Source: Paenibacillus dendritiformis (lineage in GTDB: Bacteria; Bacillota; Bacilli; Paenibacillales; Paenibacillaceae). Taken from it: 64,000 bases of DNA. The DNA is taken from the NCBI RefSeq assembly GCF_021654795.1, contig NZ_AP025344.1, positions 2,604,501-2,668,500 of the forward strand. Direction: 5' to 3'. Below, piece after piece: positions 24,900 to 33,662 of this stretch. Positions within the stretch are counted from its first letter, which is position 1; each line of letters opens with the position of its first letter. Below the pieces are notes generated by a model. It saw nothing but the letters and a program-made list of their open reading frames with translations. It searched no databases and had not been told where the DNA came from. The position numbers were made by a program, and so were the translations under genes.

Positions 24900-25871
24900 T
24901 TACACGGCCCGATGATATTTTGATCGGTCCTCCAGCGTCATGACCCACTTTGAGTATTCCGATGGTGACATGCTCTTTAGGCTACCATGCATTCTGCGGT
25001 TGTTGTAGAAATCCATGTAACGATCAAGTGCTTCATAGGCCTCTTCAAATGTCATAAATTCCGTCAGGCTGAACAGATCACGTTCGAGTAAGCTATGAAA
25101 TGACTCAATGTAGGCATTCATATTCGGACTGCGTGGCGGGATGCGTTCATGGACGATCTCCAGACTCTCGCACGTATCACCAAACAACTTGCTGACAAAC
25201 TGAGGCCCGTTGTCGGTGCGGACGGTGGGCAACTCATCGCCGGGATTCAGCCGTTCTTGTAGCGCCCGGCATAGTGTCTGTACGACGTGCTTGGCCTCAC
25301 ACACGGAACCCCGGTATTGTCCGACGACGACGCGGTCAAATACATCGATGATACTGAGCACGAAAAAGAAACGCTGGCGCCCAATCACGTACCCATATTT
25401 AATATCAATTTGCCATAGCTGGTTCACCCCGGTTACCGTCCGGTTTCTCGGTACTCTTCGAGGATGTTTGCTTGTTTTCTTCCGTTGTTTCTGAAGAATT
25501 CCTAACTCTTTGCAAATGCGGTACGCCTTTTTCTTGTTTAGAATCAATCCACGTTGTCTGCGGAGGCACAGCGCCAAATTCTTATACCCATAAATGTGCT
25601 CTTCTCCTTCCAGGAGTTCGAGCATCCATTCTTTAATCTGTTCATCTGAAACTTTCCGGCCCGTATTCGTAGAGGAAAATCCAGGCACAGGACGCCCTTT
25701 TAGAGCGCATGAAGCCTGTTCTTCGGTACTGGATGCCTCTCGTTTCTTCCGGCCATAGTACGTCGATTCGCGAACTTTCAGGATACGCAGAACTTTAGCT
25801 GCTGCATGCCCCCGCTTAATAAACGGTTCTGCTATTTCAAGTCTTTCAGATAAGCGGGGTTCTTCTTTTTT
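24900..25871 (-). CDS. IS3 transposase OrfB (DDE integrase)
   Basis: Read from the slippery A6G at 25865-25871 the frame gives about 323 residues. A HTH_21-like segment (GYKNLALCLRRQRGLILNKK) precedes the rve integrase core with D in QIDIKYGY, D in RTDNGPQFVS and E in AYIESFHSLLERD, the second D and E 35 residues apart. The first ATG is only at 25688, inside the domain, so translation as an OrfAB fusion by frameshift is expected. Confidence 0.88.
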   Translation of the reverse strand, partial: KKEEPRLSERLEIAEPFIKRGHAAAKVLRILKVRESTYYGRKKREASSTEEQASCALKGRPVPGFSSTNTGRKVSDEQIKEWMLELLEGEEHIYGYKNLALCLRRQRGLILNKKKAYRICKELGILQKQRKKTSKHPRRVPRNRTVTGVNQLWQIDIKYGYVIGRQRFFFVLSIIDVFDRVVVGQYRGSVCEAKHVVQTLCRALQERLNPGDELPTVRTDNGPQFVSKLFGDTCESLEIVHERIPPRSPNMNAYIESFHSLLERDLFSLTEFMTFEEAYEALDRYMDFYNNRRMHGSLKSMSPSEYSKWVMTLEDRSKYHRAV

Positions 25872-26152
25872 ACGACTTCTCGTAGGATCTCGATCTCAAG
25901 CTCTTTTTCACCCAGGAGCTTTTTTGCCTGCTCGAACTTTGCCTCTACCTCTTGAAGTCGACGGAGTTCTTGCAGATGCTCGTCTGCTGCGGGTATCTCC
26001 TCTTGGCTAATTTCGTCACGGTGGTCTCTAACCCAAACACGTACCGTCTCCGGATGGACACCGTACATTCGGGCAAGTGTTCCCACCTTAATGCCGGCCA
26101 TTGCTTCCTTTACAATTTGCAGGCGTTTTTCCTTGCTAAAGTGCTTTCCCAT
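25832..26152 (-). CDS. IS3 transposase OrfA (helix-turn-helix)
   Basis: 106 residues. Helix-turn-helix at about 10-50 (LQIVKEAMAGIKVGTLARMY, VHPETVRVWVRDH) and a leucine-rich coiled coil at about 60-95. It binds the IS ends. The frame ends 37 bases beyond the slippery site, overlapping orfB. Confidence 0.88.
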   Translation of the reverse strand: MGKHFSKEKRLQIVKEAMAGIKVGTLARMYGVHPETVRVWVRDHRDEISQEEIPAADEHLQELRRLQEVEAKFEQAKKLLGEKELEIEILREVVKKKNPAYLKDLK

Positions 26153-26223
26153 ACTAGTTGTCCCCCTCTGATAACAGCTTATAATATTGGAGCCGGAAGC
26201 TCCAGTTTAATTAGGGGGCCTAG

Positions 26224-26395
26224 GAGAAAGTGCAGGAATTTACACGTTTTCGCGGGATTGGAGCCGTAGCGGGCCGAAATTGATGTATATTTGCAGGATT
26301 CCATGCAGCGTTAATCGCCCCTGAGGAAATTCCTGCGTTTCTGCAGCTTTCGATGCTGGTAGAGTGCTATGTGGGAGACTGCAATCCTGGCAGGC
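26224..26395. repeat. Dispersed TCCTGCA repeat, copy 1, right half
   Basis: Holds GTGCAGGAATTTACACG, GGAGCCGTAGCGGG, GATGTATATTTGCAGGATTC and CCTGCGTTTCTGCAGC in the same order as the intact copy at 34455-34665. Confidence 0.65.
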
Positions 26396-26460
26396 TGCAA
26401 TGCTGGCCGAGTGCAATGCTGACAGAGTGCTATGTGGCAGGCTGCAATGCTGGCAAAAAG
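26350..26460. repeat. Degenerate tandem repeat
   Basis: Units of about 32 bases built from AGAGTGCTATGTGGCAGG and CTGCAATGCTGGC recur, with shortened copies in between. No open frame keeps to it. Confidence 0.6.
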
Positions 26461-26576
26461 CAAGGGTGTCGATAGAGGGTGAAGAGGAGTTGATATAGCC
26501 GGAGATAGTCTATTGAACTAGCGAACGTACGCGTGGTAGATTGATGGTGATATGATCATTTCGGAGGGTAGCAATC

Positions 26577-26627
26577 ATGTTCCATGCCTGTCATTTGCCG
26601 TTGAAGAACGTGCTCACGATCGGGTGA
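26577..26627 (+). CDS. Possible 16-residue leader peptide
   Basis: ATG with GGAGGG seven bases upstream, MFHACHLPLKNVLTIG and a TGA, 43 bases before the response regulator start. The ribosome site is better than that of the regulator itself. It could be a regulatory upstream reading frame, or chance. Confidence 0.3.
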   Translation: MFHACHLPLKNVLTIG

Positions 26628-26670
26628 ATGAGAAGGATCATGGAGTGAGGAAGAGGGGCGGCCATTTGCC

Positions 26671-27360
26671 ATGACTACACTGCTCGTAGTGGAGGACGAT
26701 ATTAGCTTGAATAAGGGCATTGCCCTTACGCTTGCCCGGGACGGGGTTACGATTCGACAGGCTTACGATTTGGCCACGGCGGATAAACTGTTTTCGAACG
26801 GTTCTATCAATTTGATTATCCTCGACGTGAACCTGCCTGACGGCAGCGGCCTGGATTTCTGTGAGCGGATACGCCTGACATCCCGGGTTCCGATCGTATT
26901 TTTGACGGCTAACGATCTGGAGTCGGACATTGTGACTGGGTTGGAGCTGGGCGGGGATGACTATATTACGAAGCCGTTCAGCCTGATGGTGCTGCGCGCG
27001 CGAGTTATGGCCGTGTTGAGAAGGATGGACCCGCAGCAAGAAGACAAGTTGACGATCGGCGATCTGGTATTCGATTTCGGGAACATGGAGTTTCGCAAAC
27101 GGGGCCGGTCTTTGACGCTAAGCCGAACCGAGCAGAAGCTGCTCAAGGCATTGGTCGCGAACCGGGGGACGATTCTTACCCGAGAGCAGCTCATGGATCG
27201 GGTATGGGCGAATGAGGCGGAGTTCGTAGACGAGAACGCCTTAACGGTGACCGTGAAACGCTTGCGGGCGAAGATCGAAGACGAGCCATCTGCGCCCAAA
27301 TTCATTAAAACCGTCTACGGCCTAGGCTATGTATGGGCTGAGGGGACCGGTTATGAATAA
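26671..27360 (+). CDS. OmpR-family response regulator
   Basis: 229 residues. Receiver domain at 1-115: acidic pocket ED at 8-9, phospho-acceptor Asp in LIILDVNLPDGSG, KPF switch lysine. OmpR-type winged helix at about 128-225 (SRTEQKLLKALVANRG, DENALTVTVKRLRAKIE). It is the first gene of a four-gene operon with histidine kinase and ABC exporter, the usual design for sensing and expelling cell-wall-active peptides. Confidence 0.92.
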   Translation: MTTLLVVEDDISLNKGIALTLARDGVTIRQAYDLATADKLFSNGSINLIILDVNLPDGSGLDFCERIRLTSRVPIVFLTANDLESDIVTGLELGGDDYITKPFSLMVLRARVMAVLRRMDPQQEDKLTIGDLVFDFGNMEFRKRGRSLTLSRTEQKLLKALVANRGTILTREQLMDRVWANEAEFVDENALTVTVKRLRAKIEDEPSAPKFIKTVYGLGYVWAEGTGYE

Positions 27361-28393
27361 GCGCCTAGAGATCGAATTCAAACGGATTTATGTCATTTTC
27401 TCCTCGATATTCCTCCTGCTGGTCCTCGGCTATGTGGCCGGGATGCTGTATATGACCGGATTTGACGGGGCGGCCGGATGGCTTAGCTTTTGGTTCGCCG
27501 CTGCCATGCTCGTAACGGGAGGAACCTGGATCCGGATGCTTCAATCGAAGGTTGCGGCCGCGATCCATACGGTCCATGATATCGTAGACGGGGCGATGAG
27601 CGGGCGGGAACGGATCACGGGTTATGCGGACACGAGTCTGTCAGCCCTGGAGCACACGTTAATCCGGTATATCGATATGTCGAAGGCTCATGAAAAGGCA
27701 AATAAAGAGGAGAAAAATAATATCAAGGCGCTTATCTCCGACATTTCCCATCAAACGAAAACACCGTTGTCCAACATCGTTCTATACAGTCAGCTGCTTG
27801 AGGAGAGCCATCAGCCGGGCGAGGACGGAGAGGAGATCCGCCACCTCGTGGCTCAGATCAGAGGTCAATCCGAAAAGCTGAATTGGCTGATCCAATCGCT
27901 GATCAAGATGTCCCGCCTGGAAACGGGGATCATCGCGATAAGAGCTTCTGTCCACCCGGTGCTGCAGACGATAACCGGAGCCGTATCGCAGATTTACGCC
28001 GAAGCGGAACAAAAGCATATCGAGATCGCGATATGCTGCGATCCAGAAACGGCAGCCAGTCATGATCGGAAATGGACAGGCGAGGCACTGTTTAACATTT
28101 TGGAAAATGCGGTGAAGTATAGTGAGCCTGGGGGACGAATACATATTGCAGTCCATCCCGGAGAAATGTTCTGCCGCATCGACATCGCCGATCAGGGCAT
28201 CGGCATCGAAGAGAGCGAACTGAACCTCATTTTCCAGCGTTTTTACCGATGCCAAAAGGCGGCGGAATATGAAGGCGTGGGCATTGGCCTGTATCTGGCC
28301 AGGGAAATCATCACCTCCCAGGGCGGGTATATCCGGGCTGCTTCGACACCGGGGGAGGGGACGGCGTTCTCGGTGTTCTTGCCTGCGGTGTAG
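27353..28393 (+). CDS. Sensor histidine kinase
   Basis: 346 residues from ATG 27353, overlapping the regulator stop. Two membrane helices (about 12-32 and 42-60) are joined by a short loop, so there is no extracellular sensor; such intramembrane kinases often read a partner transporter. H-box SDISHQTKTPLSN, N-box NILENAVKYS, G-boxes DQGIGI and GVGIGLYLA are intact. Confidence 0.92.
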   Translation: MNKRLEIEFKRIYVIFSSIFLLLVLGYVAGMLYMTGFDGAAGWLSFWFAAAMLVTGGTWIRMLQSKVAAAIHTVHDIVDGAMSGRERITGYADTSLSALEHTLIRYIDMSKAHEKANKEEKNNIKALISDISHQTKTPLSNIVLYSQLLEESHQPGEDGEEIRHLVAQIRGQSEKLNWLIQSLIKMSRLETGIIAIRASVHPVLQTITGAVSQIYAEAEQKHIEIAICCDPETAASHDRKWTGEALFNILENAVKYSEPGGRIHIAVHPGEMFCRIDIADQGIGIEESELNLIFQRFYRCQKAAEYEGVGIGLYLAREIITSQGGYIRAASTPGEGTAFSVFLPAV

Positions 28394-28454
28394 GCGATTG
28401 TGTCAACACTGATATATTTTAGACACGGGAATGTTAGATTCGTGTGCTACATTT

Positions 28455-28479
28455 AGTCTGTACCTAGGATACAGACTAT
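28455..28479 (+). promoter_or_regulatory. Inverted repeat before the ABC genes
   Basis: AGTCTGTACCTAGGATACAGACT: the arms AGTCTGTA and TACAGACT are nearly perfect and are followed by ATTTATTTT. It may be a weak terminator separating the two-component genes from the ABC genes, or the binding site of the response regulator. Confidence 0.45.
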
Positions 28480-28500
28480 TTATTTTGGGAGATGACTGTC

Positions 28501-29187
28501 TTGCCAATCCTGGAAGTTGACAATCTGAAGAAATATTACGGCAAAGGGGAACCGATCGTAAAAGCGCTCGACGGTATCTCCCTGACCGTAGAGAAGGGCG
28601 AGTTCGTGGCTATCGTCGGCACGAGCGGCAGCGGCAAAAGCACGCTGCTTCATATGATCGGCGGGCTGGACCGGGCGACGGAAGGCAAGGTTTACGTGGA
28701 CGGGAACGATATTTTCGGCATGAACGATGAGAATCTGACCGTGTTCCGGCGCAGGTCGGTCGGGTTTGTGTTTCAGAGCTATAATCTGATTCCGATTCTT
28801 AACGTATACGAAAATATCGTGCTGCCGATTGAACTGGATGGAGCCCGCGTGGATAAGCCGCATGTAGATCAGGTCATAGGGGCGCTCGGACTGAAGGAGA
28901 AAATTCATATGCTGCCGTCCAACCTGTCCGGCGGGCAGCAGCAAAGAGTGGCGATTGCAAGGGCGCTGGCGACCAAGCCATCTATCTTATTGGCGGACGA
29001 GCCTACCGGGAATCTGGACAGCAAGACAAGTCAAGAGGTGCTGATCCTGATGAAGCAGATGAGCGAGAAGTTCAATCAGACCATGGTGATGATTACCCAT
29101 AACGAAGAGATCGCGCAGACCGCCGACAGGGTGATCCGGATCGAGGACGGCCGAATCGCAAGCCGATCCGAAGCCGGCCGGAGGTGA
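28501..29187 (+). CDS. ABC transporter ATP-binding protein (MacB/BceA type)
   Basis: 228 residues from TTG 28501; the in-frame ATG at 28492 abuts GGGAG. Walker A GTSGSGKST, Q-loop FQSYNLIPIL, signature LSGGQQQRVAIARAL, Walker B ILLADEPTGNLD. The MacB/LolD/BceA subfamily drives FtsX-type permeases. Pairs with the permease 7 bases downstream. Confidence 0.92.
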   Translation: MPILEVDNLKKYYGKGEPIVKALDGISLTVEKGEFVAIVGTSGSGKSTLLHMIGGLDRATEGKVYVDGNDIFGMNDENLTVFRRRSVGFVFQSYNLIPILNVYENIVLPIELDGARVDKPHVDQVIGALGLKEKIHMLPSNLSGGQQQRVAIARALATKPSILLADEPTGNLDSKTSQEVLILMKQMSEKFNQTMVMITHNEEIAQTADRVIRIEDGRIASRSEAGRR

Positions 29188-29193
29188 GAACGC

Positions 29194-31716
29194 ATGATCC
29201 GTACGAACAATGGGAGAACCGTATTCCATATCGCGAAGAGAAGCTTGCAGGCGAACCGGCTGCGCAACCTGATCATCGTGTGTGCGGCAGTCTTGACCAC
29301 GCTGCTGATCACCTCCGTTTTTACCATGGGATTCAGTCTCAATAGGTCTATGGAACTTGCGCAAATGAAAACGGCGGGAAGTGATTTCCACGGCAGCTTC
29401 AAATACCTCAAGCCGGATGAGGCGGAGAAGCTGATGCGGCATCCGTCGGTCAAGCAATATGGAAAATCCGTGTTGGTTGGCCGTGCCGCAAACGCAGCAT
29501 TCAAAGGAACGACGGTGGAAATCCATCATATTGACGAAAGTACGGCAGAACATAGCTTTATCACATTCAAGGAGGGGGGCCTTCCTTCCCGAGAAAATGA
29601 AATTGCGATGAACACCTGGACACTGGATCTGCTCGGCGTTCCTTATGAAATAGGGGCAAAGGTCCGGCTGGATATGGACATCAACGGTCAGCACATGTCC
29701 AAAGACTTCATCTTATCGGGTTATTACGAGACGGATCGGTATGTGGCGATGGCGGGGCTGGTGTTTGTATCGGAGTCTTTCGTACAGAAAAACATGGCGC
29801 ACATCGATCCGGAAGCGTCCAGGCGGACGGGCAGTTATGCCAATACAATAAGACTGGAGGTCATGTTCAACAACGCTTGGGATATCGAGAAGAAGATCAA
29901 GAACGTTCTATCCGAGACCGGGGTAGACGCGTCTTACGGGGTGAACTGGGCCTATACGAGTGTATCCTTTTCTGAAAATATCGCCCATGCACTGCCCTAT
30001 GCCGGGCTGGTGCTCATCATTATGCTGAGCGGTTATCTGCTGATCTACAATATTTTTCATATTTCGGTGGTCAAGGATATTACCTTTTACGGTCTATTGA
30101 AGACGATTGGAACCACACCCAGGCAGCTTAGGAAGATCATCTCCATTCAGGCCAATCTATTATATGTGGTCGCTCTGCCCCTCGGCCTTGCCTTAGGTTA
30201 CGGGATCGGACGCTGGGTAACGCCGATGATAACAGGCCTGTCTTCTGAAAAGATAGAGACCTCGCATTCGGCCAGTCCGTTCATTTTCGCGGGGGCGGCG
30301 CTGTTCTCCTATATGACGGTCCGGATTGCTGCAAATAAGCCGGGCAGGATGGCGGCAAGGATTGCGCCCGTCGAGGCGGTGAAGTTTGCCGGGATCAGGG
30401 GAAGCAGCAGAAGGAAAACCAGGAGAACCGTTCATGGAGCAAGGCTATCGAGAATGTCCCTGGCGAATCTGCTTCGGCACAAGAAAAAGCTGTTCCTGAT
30501 GCTGGCCTCGCTGTCACTGAGCATTATTCTGTTCGGCACGGTCTACACCGTAATCTCATCGTTCAATATGAACAAATACTTGAATTCCTTCATCTCGGGG
30601 GACTTCGTTGTCAAAGAAGCTTCCGCAGGCGGCAGAAGGGCTATCGATAAGGCCGGCTATGCGCTGACGGAGGACATTGCCAAGGCGCTAGGGGCAATTG
30701 CTGGCGTGAAGAGTCTGGATAAGGTGTATTACAAGGAAGTTCAGTTCAAGCTCGATGAAGCGGTCCGATCCCTGCTGGAGCCTGTGGCGGCGGCTGAAGA
30801 TCCCGGCATGCCTGTTTTTACATCTGTTTTGGAAAATGGAGCGGTATGGGTGCAGCTTCATGGGATCGATAGCGGTTGGATCGACGTGATTCAGAAGAGC
30901 GATATTGCAGCCGGCGCATTTGACAGGGAAAAATTCGACTCCGGGGACTACGTATTGATTACGGAAACGGCATTAGAAGAAGATCAATATGCAAGTTATT
31001 ATCAACCGGGCGACCGTATCAAGCTGGACGGCATGGAAAAAAGCTATGCGGTGCTGGCGGTGATGAAGCCGGATGCGCTCTATGCGGCAGGGACGCAGTC
31101 TTATCGCAGCGGGGGCTTCAATGTGTATTTCCCGGCGCATGAGCTCGTCCATTCGCTCGACAACCCTGCGATTCTCTCCGTTACACTTCACGCCGCTCCT
31201 GACAAGCGGGATCAGGTGGCGCGCGATGCGAAGGCCGTAATTGACTCCTCTCCAGAGCTGATGATGATATCGAGGGAAGATTACACCAAGGAGATGCATG
31301 GGTTCATCCGCATTTTCCAAACGGTCGGTTATGGATTAAGCTCGGTCATCGCCATGATTGGCATCTTGAACTATATCAATACGGTCATTACCGGGGTACT
31401 CTCGCGGCGGAATGAATTCGCCATGCTGGAAAGCATCGGCATGACCAAAAAGCAGCTGAAGAAAATGCTTGTGTATGAAGGGCTATACAGTGTGTTGTTC
31501 ACAAGCGCAATTGCGGGAACGGCGGGCATGTACATCATCTACCGGGTTGGGAAAGGGATATCGGAAAGTCTGGCCTTTACGGAGTTCACCATGAACATAT
31601 GGCCCATCGCGTCCCTCATTCCGCTGCTGGTCATGATCTCCTTGGTCGTAACGCTTGCCGCTTATCAAGCGCTGTCCACATCGACTATCGCGGAACGGCT
31701 CAAGGCCGTGGAATAG
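29194..31716 (+). CDS. FtsX-type ABC transporter permease
   Basis: 840 residues. TM1 at about 28-48, a soluble extracellular domain at about 50-260, then three helices with the FtsX core (KDITFYGLLKTIGTTPRQLR), a fourth helix after a basic linker (about 430), a second extracellular domain to about 700 and a C-terminal FtsX core (RNEFAMLESIGMTKKQLKK). This duplicated FtsX layout is that of peptide-antibiotic exporters or mechanotransmission permeases. Pairs with the kinase above. Confidence 0.9.
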   Translation: MIRTNNGRTVFHIAKRSLQANRLRNLIIVCAAVLTTLLITSVFTMGFSLNRSMELAQMKTAGSDFHGSFKYLKPDEAEKLMRHPSVKQYGKSVLVGRAANAAFKGTTVEIHHIDESTAEHSFITFKEGGLPSRENEIAMNTWTLDLLGVPYEIGAKVRLDMDINGQHMSKDFILSGYYETDRYVAMAGLVFVSESFVQKNMAHIDPEASRRTGSYANTIRLEVMFNNAWDIEKKIKNVLSETGVDASYGVNWAYTSVSFSENIAHALPYAGLVLIIMLSGYLLIYNIFHISVVKDITFYGLLKTIGTTPRQLRKIISIQANLLYVVALPLGLALGYGIGRWVTPMITGLSSEKIETSHSASPFIFAGAALFSYMTVRIAANKPGRMAARIAPVEAVKFAGIRGSSRRKTRRTVHGARLSRMSLANLLRHKKKLFLMLASLSLSIILFGTVYTVISSFNMNKYLNSFISGDFVVKEASAGGRRAIDKAGYALTEDIAKALGAIAGVKSLDKVYYKEVQFKLDEAVRSLLEPVAAAEDPGMPVFTSVLENGAVWVQLHGIDSGWIDVIQKSDIAAGAFDREKFDSGDYVLITETALEEDQYASYYQPGDRIKLDGMEKSYAVLAVMKPDALYAAGTQSYRSGGFNVYFPAHELVHSLDNPAILSVTLHAAPDKRDQVARDAKAVIDSSPELMMISREDYTKEMHGFIRIFQTVGYGLSSVIAMIGILNYINTVITGVLSRRNEFAMLESIGMTKKQLKKMLVYEGLYSVLFTSAIAGTAGMYIIYRVGKGISESLAFTEFTMNIWPIASLIPLLVMISLVVTLAAYQALSTSTIAERLKAVE

Positions 31717-31759
31717 CTAGGATCGCGGGAACGAATAAATCCGTGAGCGGAAGCCGTTC

Positions 31760-31950
31760 CATCGATCAGGCAATGCCGAGGTCCAGGACGGGCCTGCGGC
31801 ATCGCCGGAGGATGTCGGCATGGACAGGGACAGGCTCGAACAAGCGGCCGCCTCGCTCGCCGACGAGCCGATCTATGCCCTGGTTGTCGTGAAAGAGGGG
31901 CATATCGTACCGGAATAGTATCAGAAGGGATATCATTCCGGACGCAGACT
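31760..31950 (+). pseudogene. Class C beta-lactamase-like serine hydrolase, N-terminal remnant
   Basis: One frame reads ASPEDVGMDRDRLEQAAASL then ADEPIYALVVVKEGHIVPE, a TAG stop, then YQKGYHS. This matches the first strands of class C beta-lactamase family hydrolases, where a phrase like VVRHGKLVFEKYFHGY is usual. The active-site part is absent and the frame has an internal stop, so this is a decayed 5' end. Confidence 0.6.
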
Positions 31951-32019
31951 ATTGATGGCTTCCCCGCCTTGAGGACCGATGCAGGCAAGTGACGGCCCGA
32001 GCATCCCGCTTGCGGATCC

Positions 32020-32062
32020 AAAAGCCTCCCGAACCGCACGAAGCGGATCAGGAGGCGGGAAG
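32020..32062 (-). terminator. Terminator of the P450 gene
   Basis: On the minus strand GCCTCC pairs with GGAGGC around a smaller GATCCGCTTCG/CGG hairpin, followed by TTTTGG. Confidence 0.6.
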
Positions 32063-32096
32063 CGGATATCCGTGTCAACTCGGCACGTGCACGCCG

Positions 32097-33314
32097 TTAC
32101 TGGAATTGCAGCGGCAAGGAGGCGAATCCGCGCATCAGATAAGTGGGCTGCCATTCGAGCCGCTCGGGCGGCACGGCCAGCTTCATGCGGCTTCGGCGTT
32201 GCAAGAGCGTGCCGATTGCAATCCGTCCTTCCAGGCGGGCGAGCGGAGCCCCCAGGCAATGATGGATCCCCAGTCCGAACGCGATATGATGGTTCCGCTC
32301 CCGGGACAAGATCAGCCGATCCGGCTGCTTGAAGTACTCGGGATCGCGGTTGGCCGAGGCAAGCGCGACAAGCACCATGTCCCCCTTCGAGATGAGCTTG
32401 CCGTTCCATTCATAATCTTCTCCAATCCAGCGGTTCGTGGCGAATTCGACCGGGCCCATGAACCGGAGCAATTCTTCGATGGCGGACTCCATTAAGGAAG
32501 GGGCGTTCCGCAGCGCCTCCAGTTCATCCGGATGAGTCAATAAGGTGAATATGCCATTGCCAATCAGGTTTACGGTCGTTTCATGGCCGGCTATGATCAG
32601 CAGGAGAATCGTCGATATCAGTTCCTTTTCCGACAAGGCGTCCCCTTCGGATTCCGCTTGCACCAACAAGGATAGCAGATCTTCCTTCGGATCTCGACGG
32701 CGCTTCTCGATCAGGGCCGTGATATAGTCCGTAAAAGCATCTATCTCCGATCCGATTTGCTGATATTTCTCCGGCACATTGATGGCCGAGACGAGCGCAT
32801 GGGACCATTGGCGGAACTGATCCCTCTCTTCGGCGGGCAGACCCAGCATCTCGCATATGACAATAATCGGAAGGGGATAGGCATAATCTTGAATCAGATC
32901 CATCGAGGCCTGATCCTCCACTTGATCCAGCAGCCCATCCGCTATGCCCTGAATCCGATCCTTTAGCCTCTCAATCATGCGAGGGGTAAATGCCTTTTGC
33001 ACGAGGCCGCGGAGACGGGTATGATCCGGCGGATCCGAATTGAGCATATGTCTGGTCATCAGGTCCATTTGCGAGGGGGGGAGCCCCATTTCATCGGGCG
33101 TGACGAATTGGAACAGATTTTTCTTCAAATGATCGGCTTTCAGGGCGGCTGCGGCGTCCTTATAGCGTGTCACGATCCAGGCTGTCCTGCCGTTGGGCAG
33201 GGTAATCCGGTGAAGCGGATCATGTTCTCTGAGCTTCTCATACAGCGCATAGGCATGATCCTTAAAATCGGATGAAAAAGGATTGATCGTCGGGACGGTT
33301 GGGCTTGTGGCCAT
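32097..33314 (-). CDS. Cytochrome P450
   Basis: 405 residues from ATG 33314 (GAAGGAGG upstream; ATG 33335 is in frame without one). I-helix AGHETT at about 245, K-helix ExxR in EELLR, heme loop FGLGIHHCLG with the ligand Cys at about 350. It looks like the CYP107-type soluble bacterial class, which hydroxylates polyketides, fatty acids or xenobiotics. No redox partner gene lies next to it; a single gene with its own terminator. Confidence 0.92.
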   Translation of the reverse strand: MATSPTVPTINPFSSDFKDHAYALYEKLREHDPLHRITLPNGRTAWIVTRYKDAAAALKADHLKKNLFQFVTPDEMGLPPSQMDLMTRHMLNSDPPDHTRLRGLVQKAFTPRMIERLKDRIQGIADGLLDQVEDQASMDLIQDYAYPLPIIVICEMLGLPAEERDQFRQWSHALVSAINVPEKYQQIGSEIDAFTDYITALIEKRRRDPKEDLLSLLVQAESEGDALSEKELISTILLLIIAGHETTVNLIGNGIFTLLTHPDELEALRNAPSLMESAIEELLRFMGPVEFATNRWIGEDYEWNGKLISKGDMVLVALASANRDPEYFKQPDRLILSRERNHHIAFGLGIHHCLGAPLARLEGRIAIGTLLQRRSRMKLAVPPERLEWQPTYLMRGFASLPLQFQ

Positions 33315-33492
33315 TCGAGCGCCTCCTTCATTCATTTTTCATGGTTACCGGACAGGTATACCCACACTTAATAATTATACTATAAATAGTTATATATACC
33401 ATCATGTACATATATTTCTCTTTTTTGATGCTCAGCCGATTGGGGAAATGATGAATCCAGGGCGGCGGAAACGGAATATTCATTGGAAATAC

Positions 33493-33610
33493 TTGACTTC
33501 CCGCCATATCGAAATTATAGTAATCAGTAATATAACTACTAGAAATGGGTTTGCCGGATTTCGCCCGGATCCAGGAGAACGGTTCGCTTCGTCGTGAGCC
33601 GTTTTTCTGC
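33493..33610 (+). promoter_or_regulatory. Promoter and attenuator-like leader of alaX
   Basis: TTGACT (33493-33498), 17 bases, TATAGT (33516-33521), the word AGTAATATAACTACT, then after about 45 bases a terminator (ACGGTTC/GAGCCGT, TTTTT, 33579-33607) that stands 55 bases before the start codon. Order and several words match the trmB leader at 6658-6752. AACTACT before and AGTAGTT (33621-33627) after the terminator are complementary. Confidence 0.65.
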
Positions 33611-33662
33611 CATTCTTTTTAAGTAGTTGGTCTAATAACGTCTAAAAAAGGAGAGAGGATCA

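Larger units (their letters stand above)
24827..26223 (-). mobile_element. IS3-family insertion sequence
   Basis: About 1.4 kb bounded by inverted repeats: CTAGGCCCCCTA at the left (24827) and TAGGGGGCCTAG at the right (to 26223), each followed inward by a CTGGAG word. It encodes orfA and orfB on the minus strand in a -1 frameshift arrangement. No clear target duplication is seen (CGG left, GAG right). It interrupts one copy of the dispersed repeat. Both reading frames look intact. Confidence 0.85.

Noticed and set aside
24823..26227. Target-site duplication of the IS3 element
   Set aside because: Flanks CGG and GAG, or GCT and AGG if ends are shifted by one or two bases, do not match.
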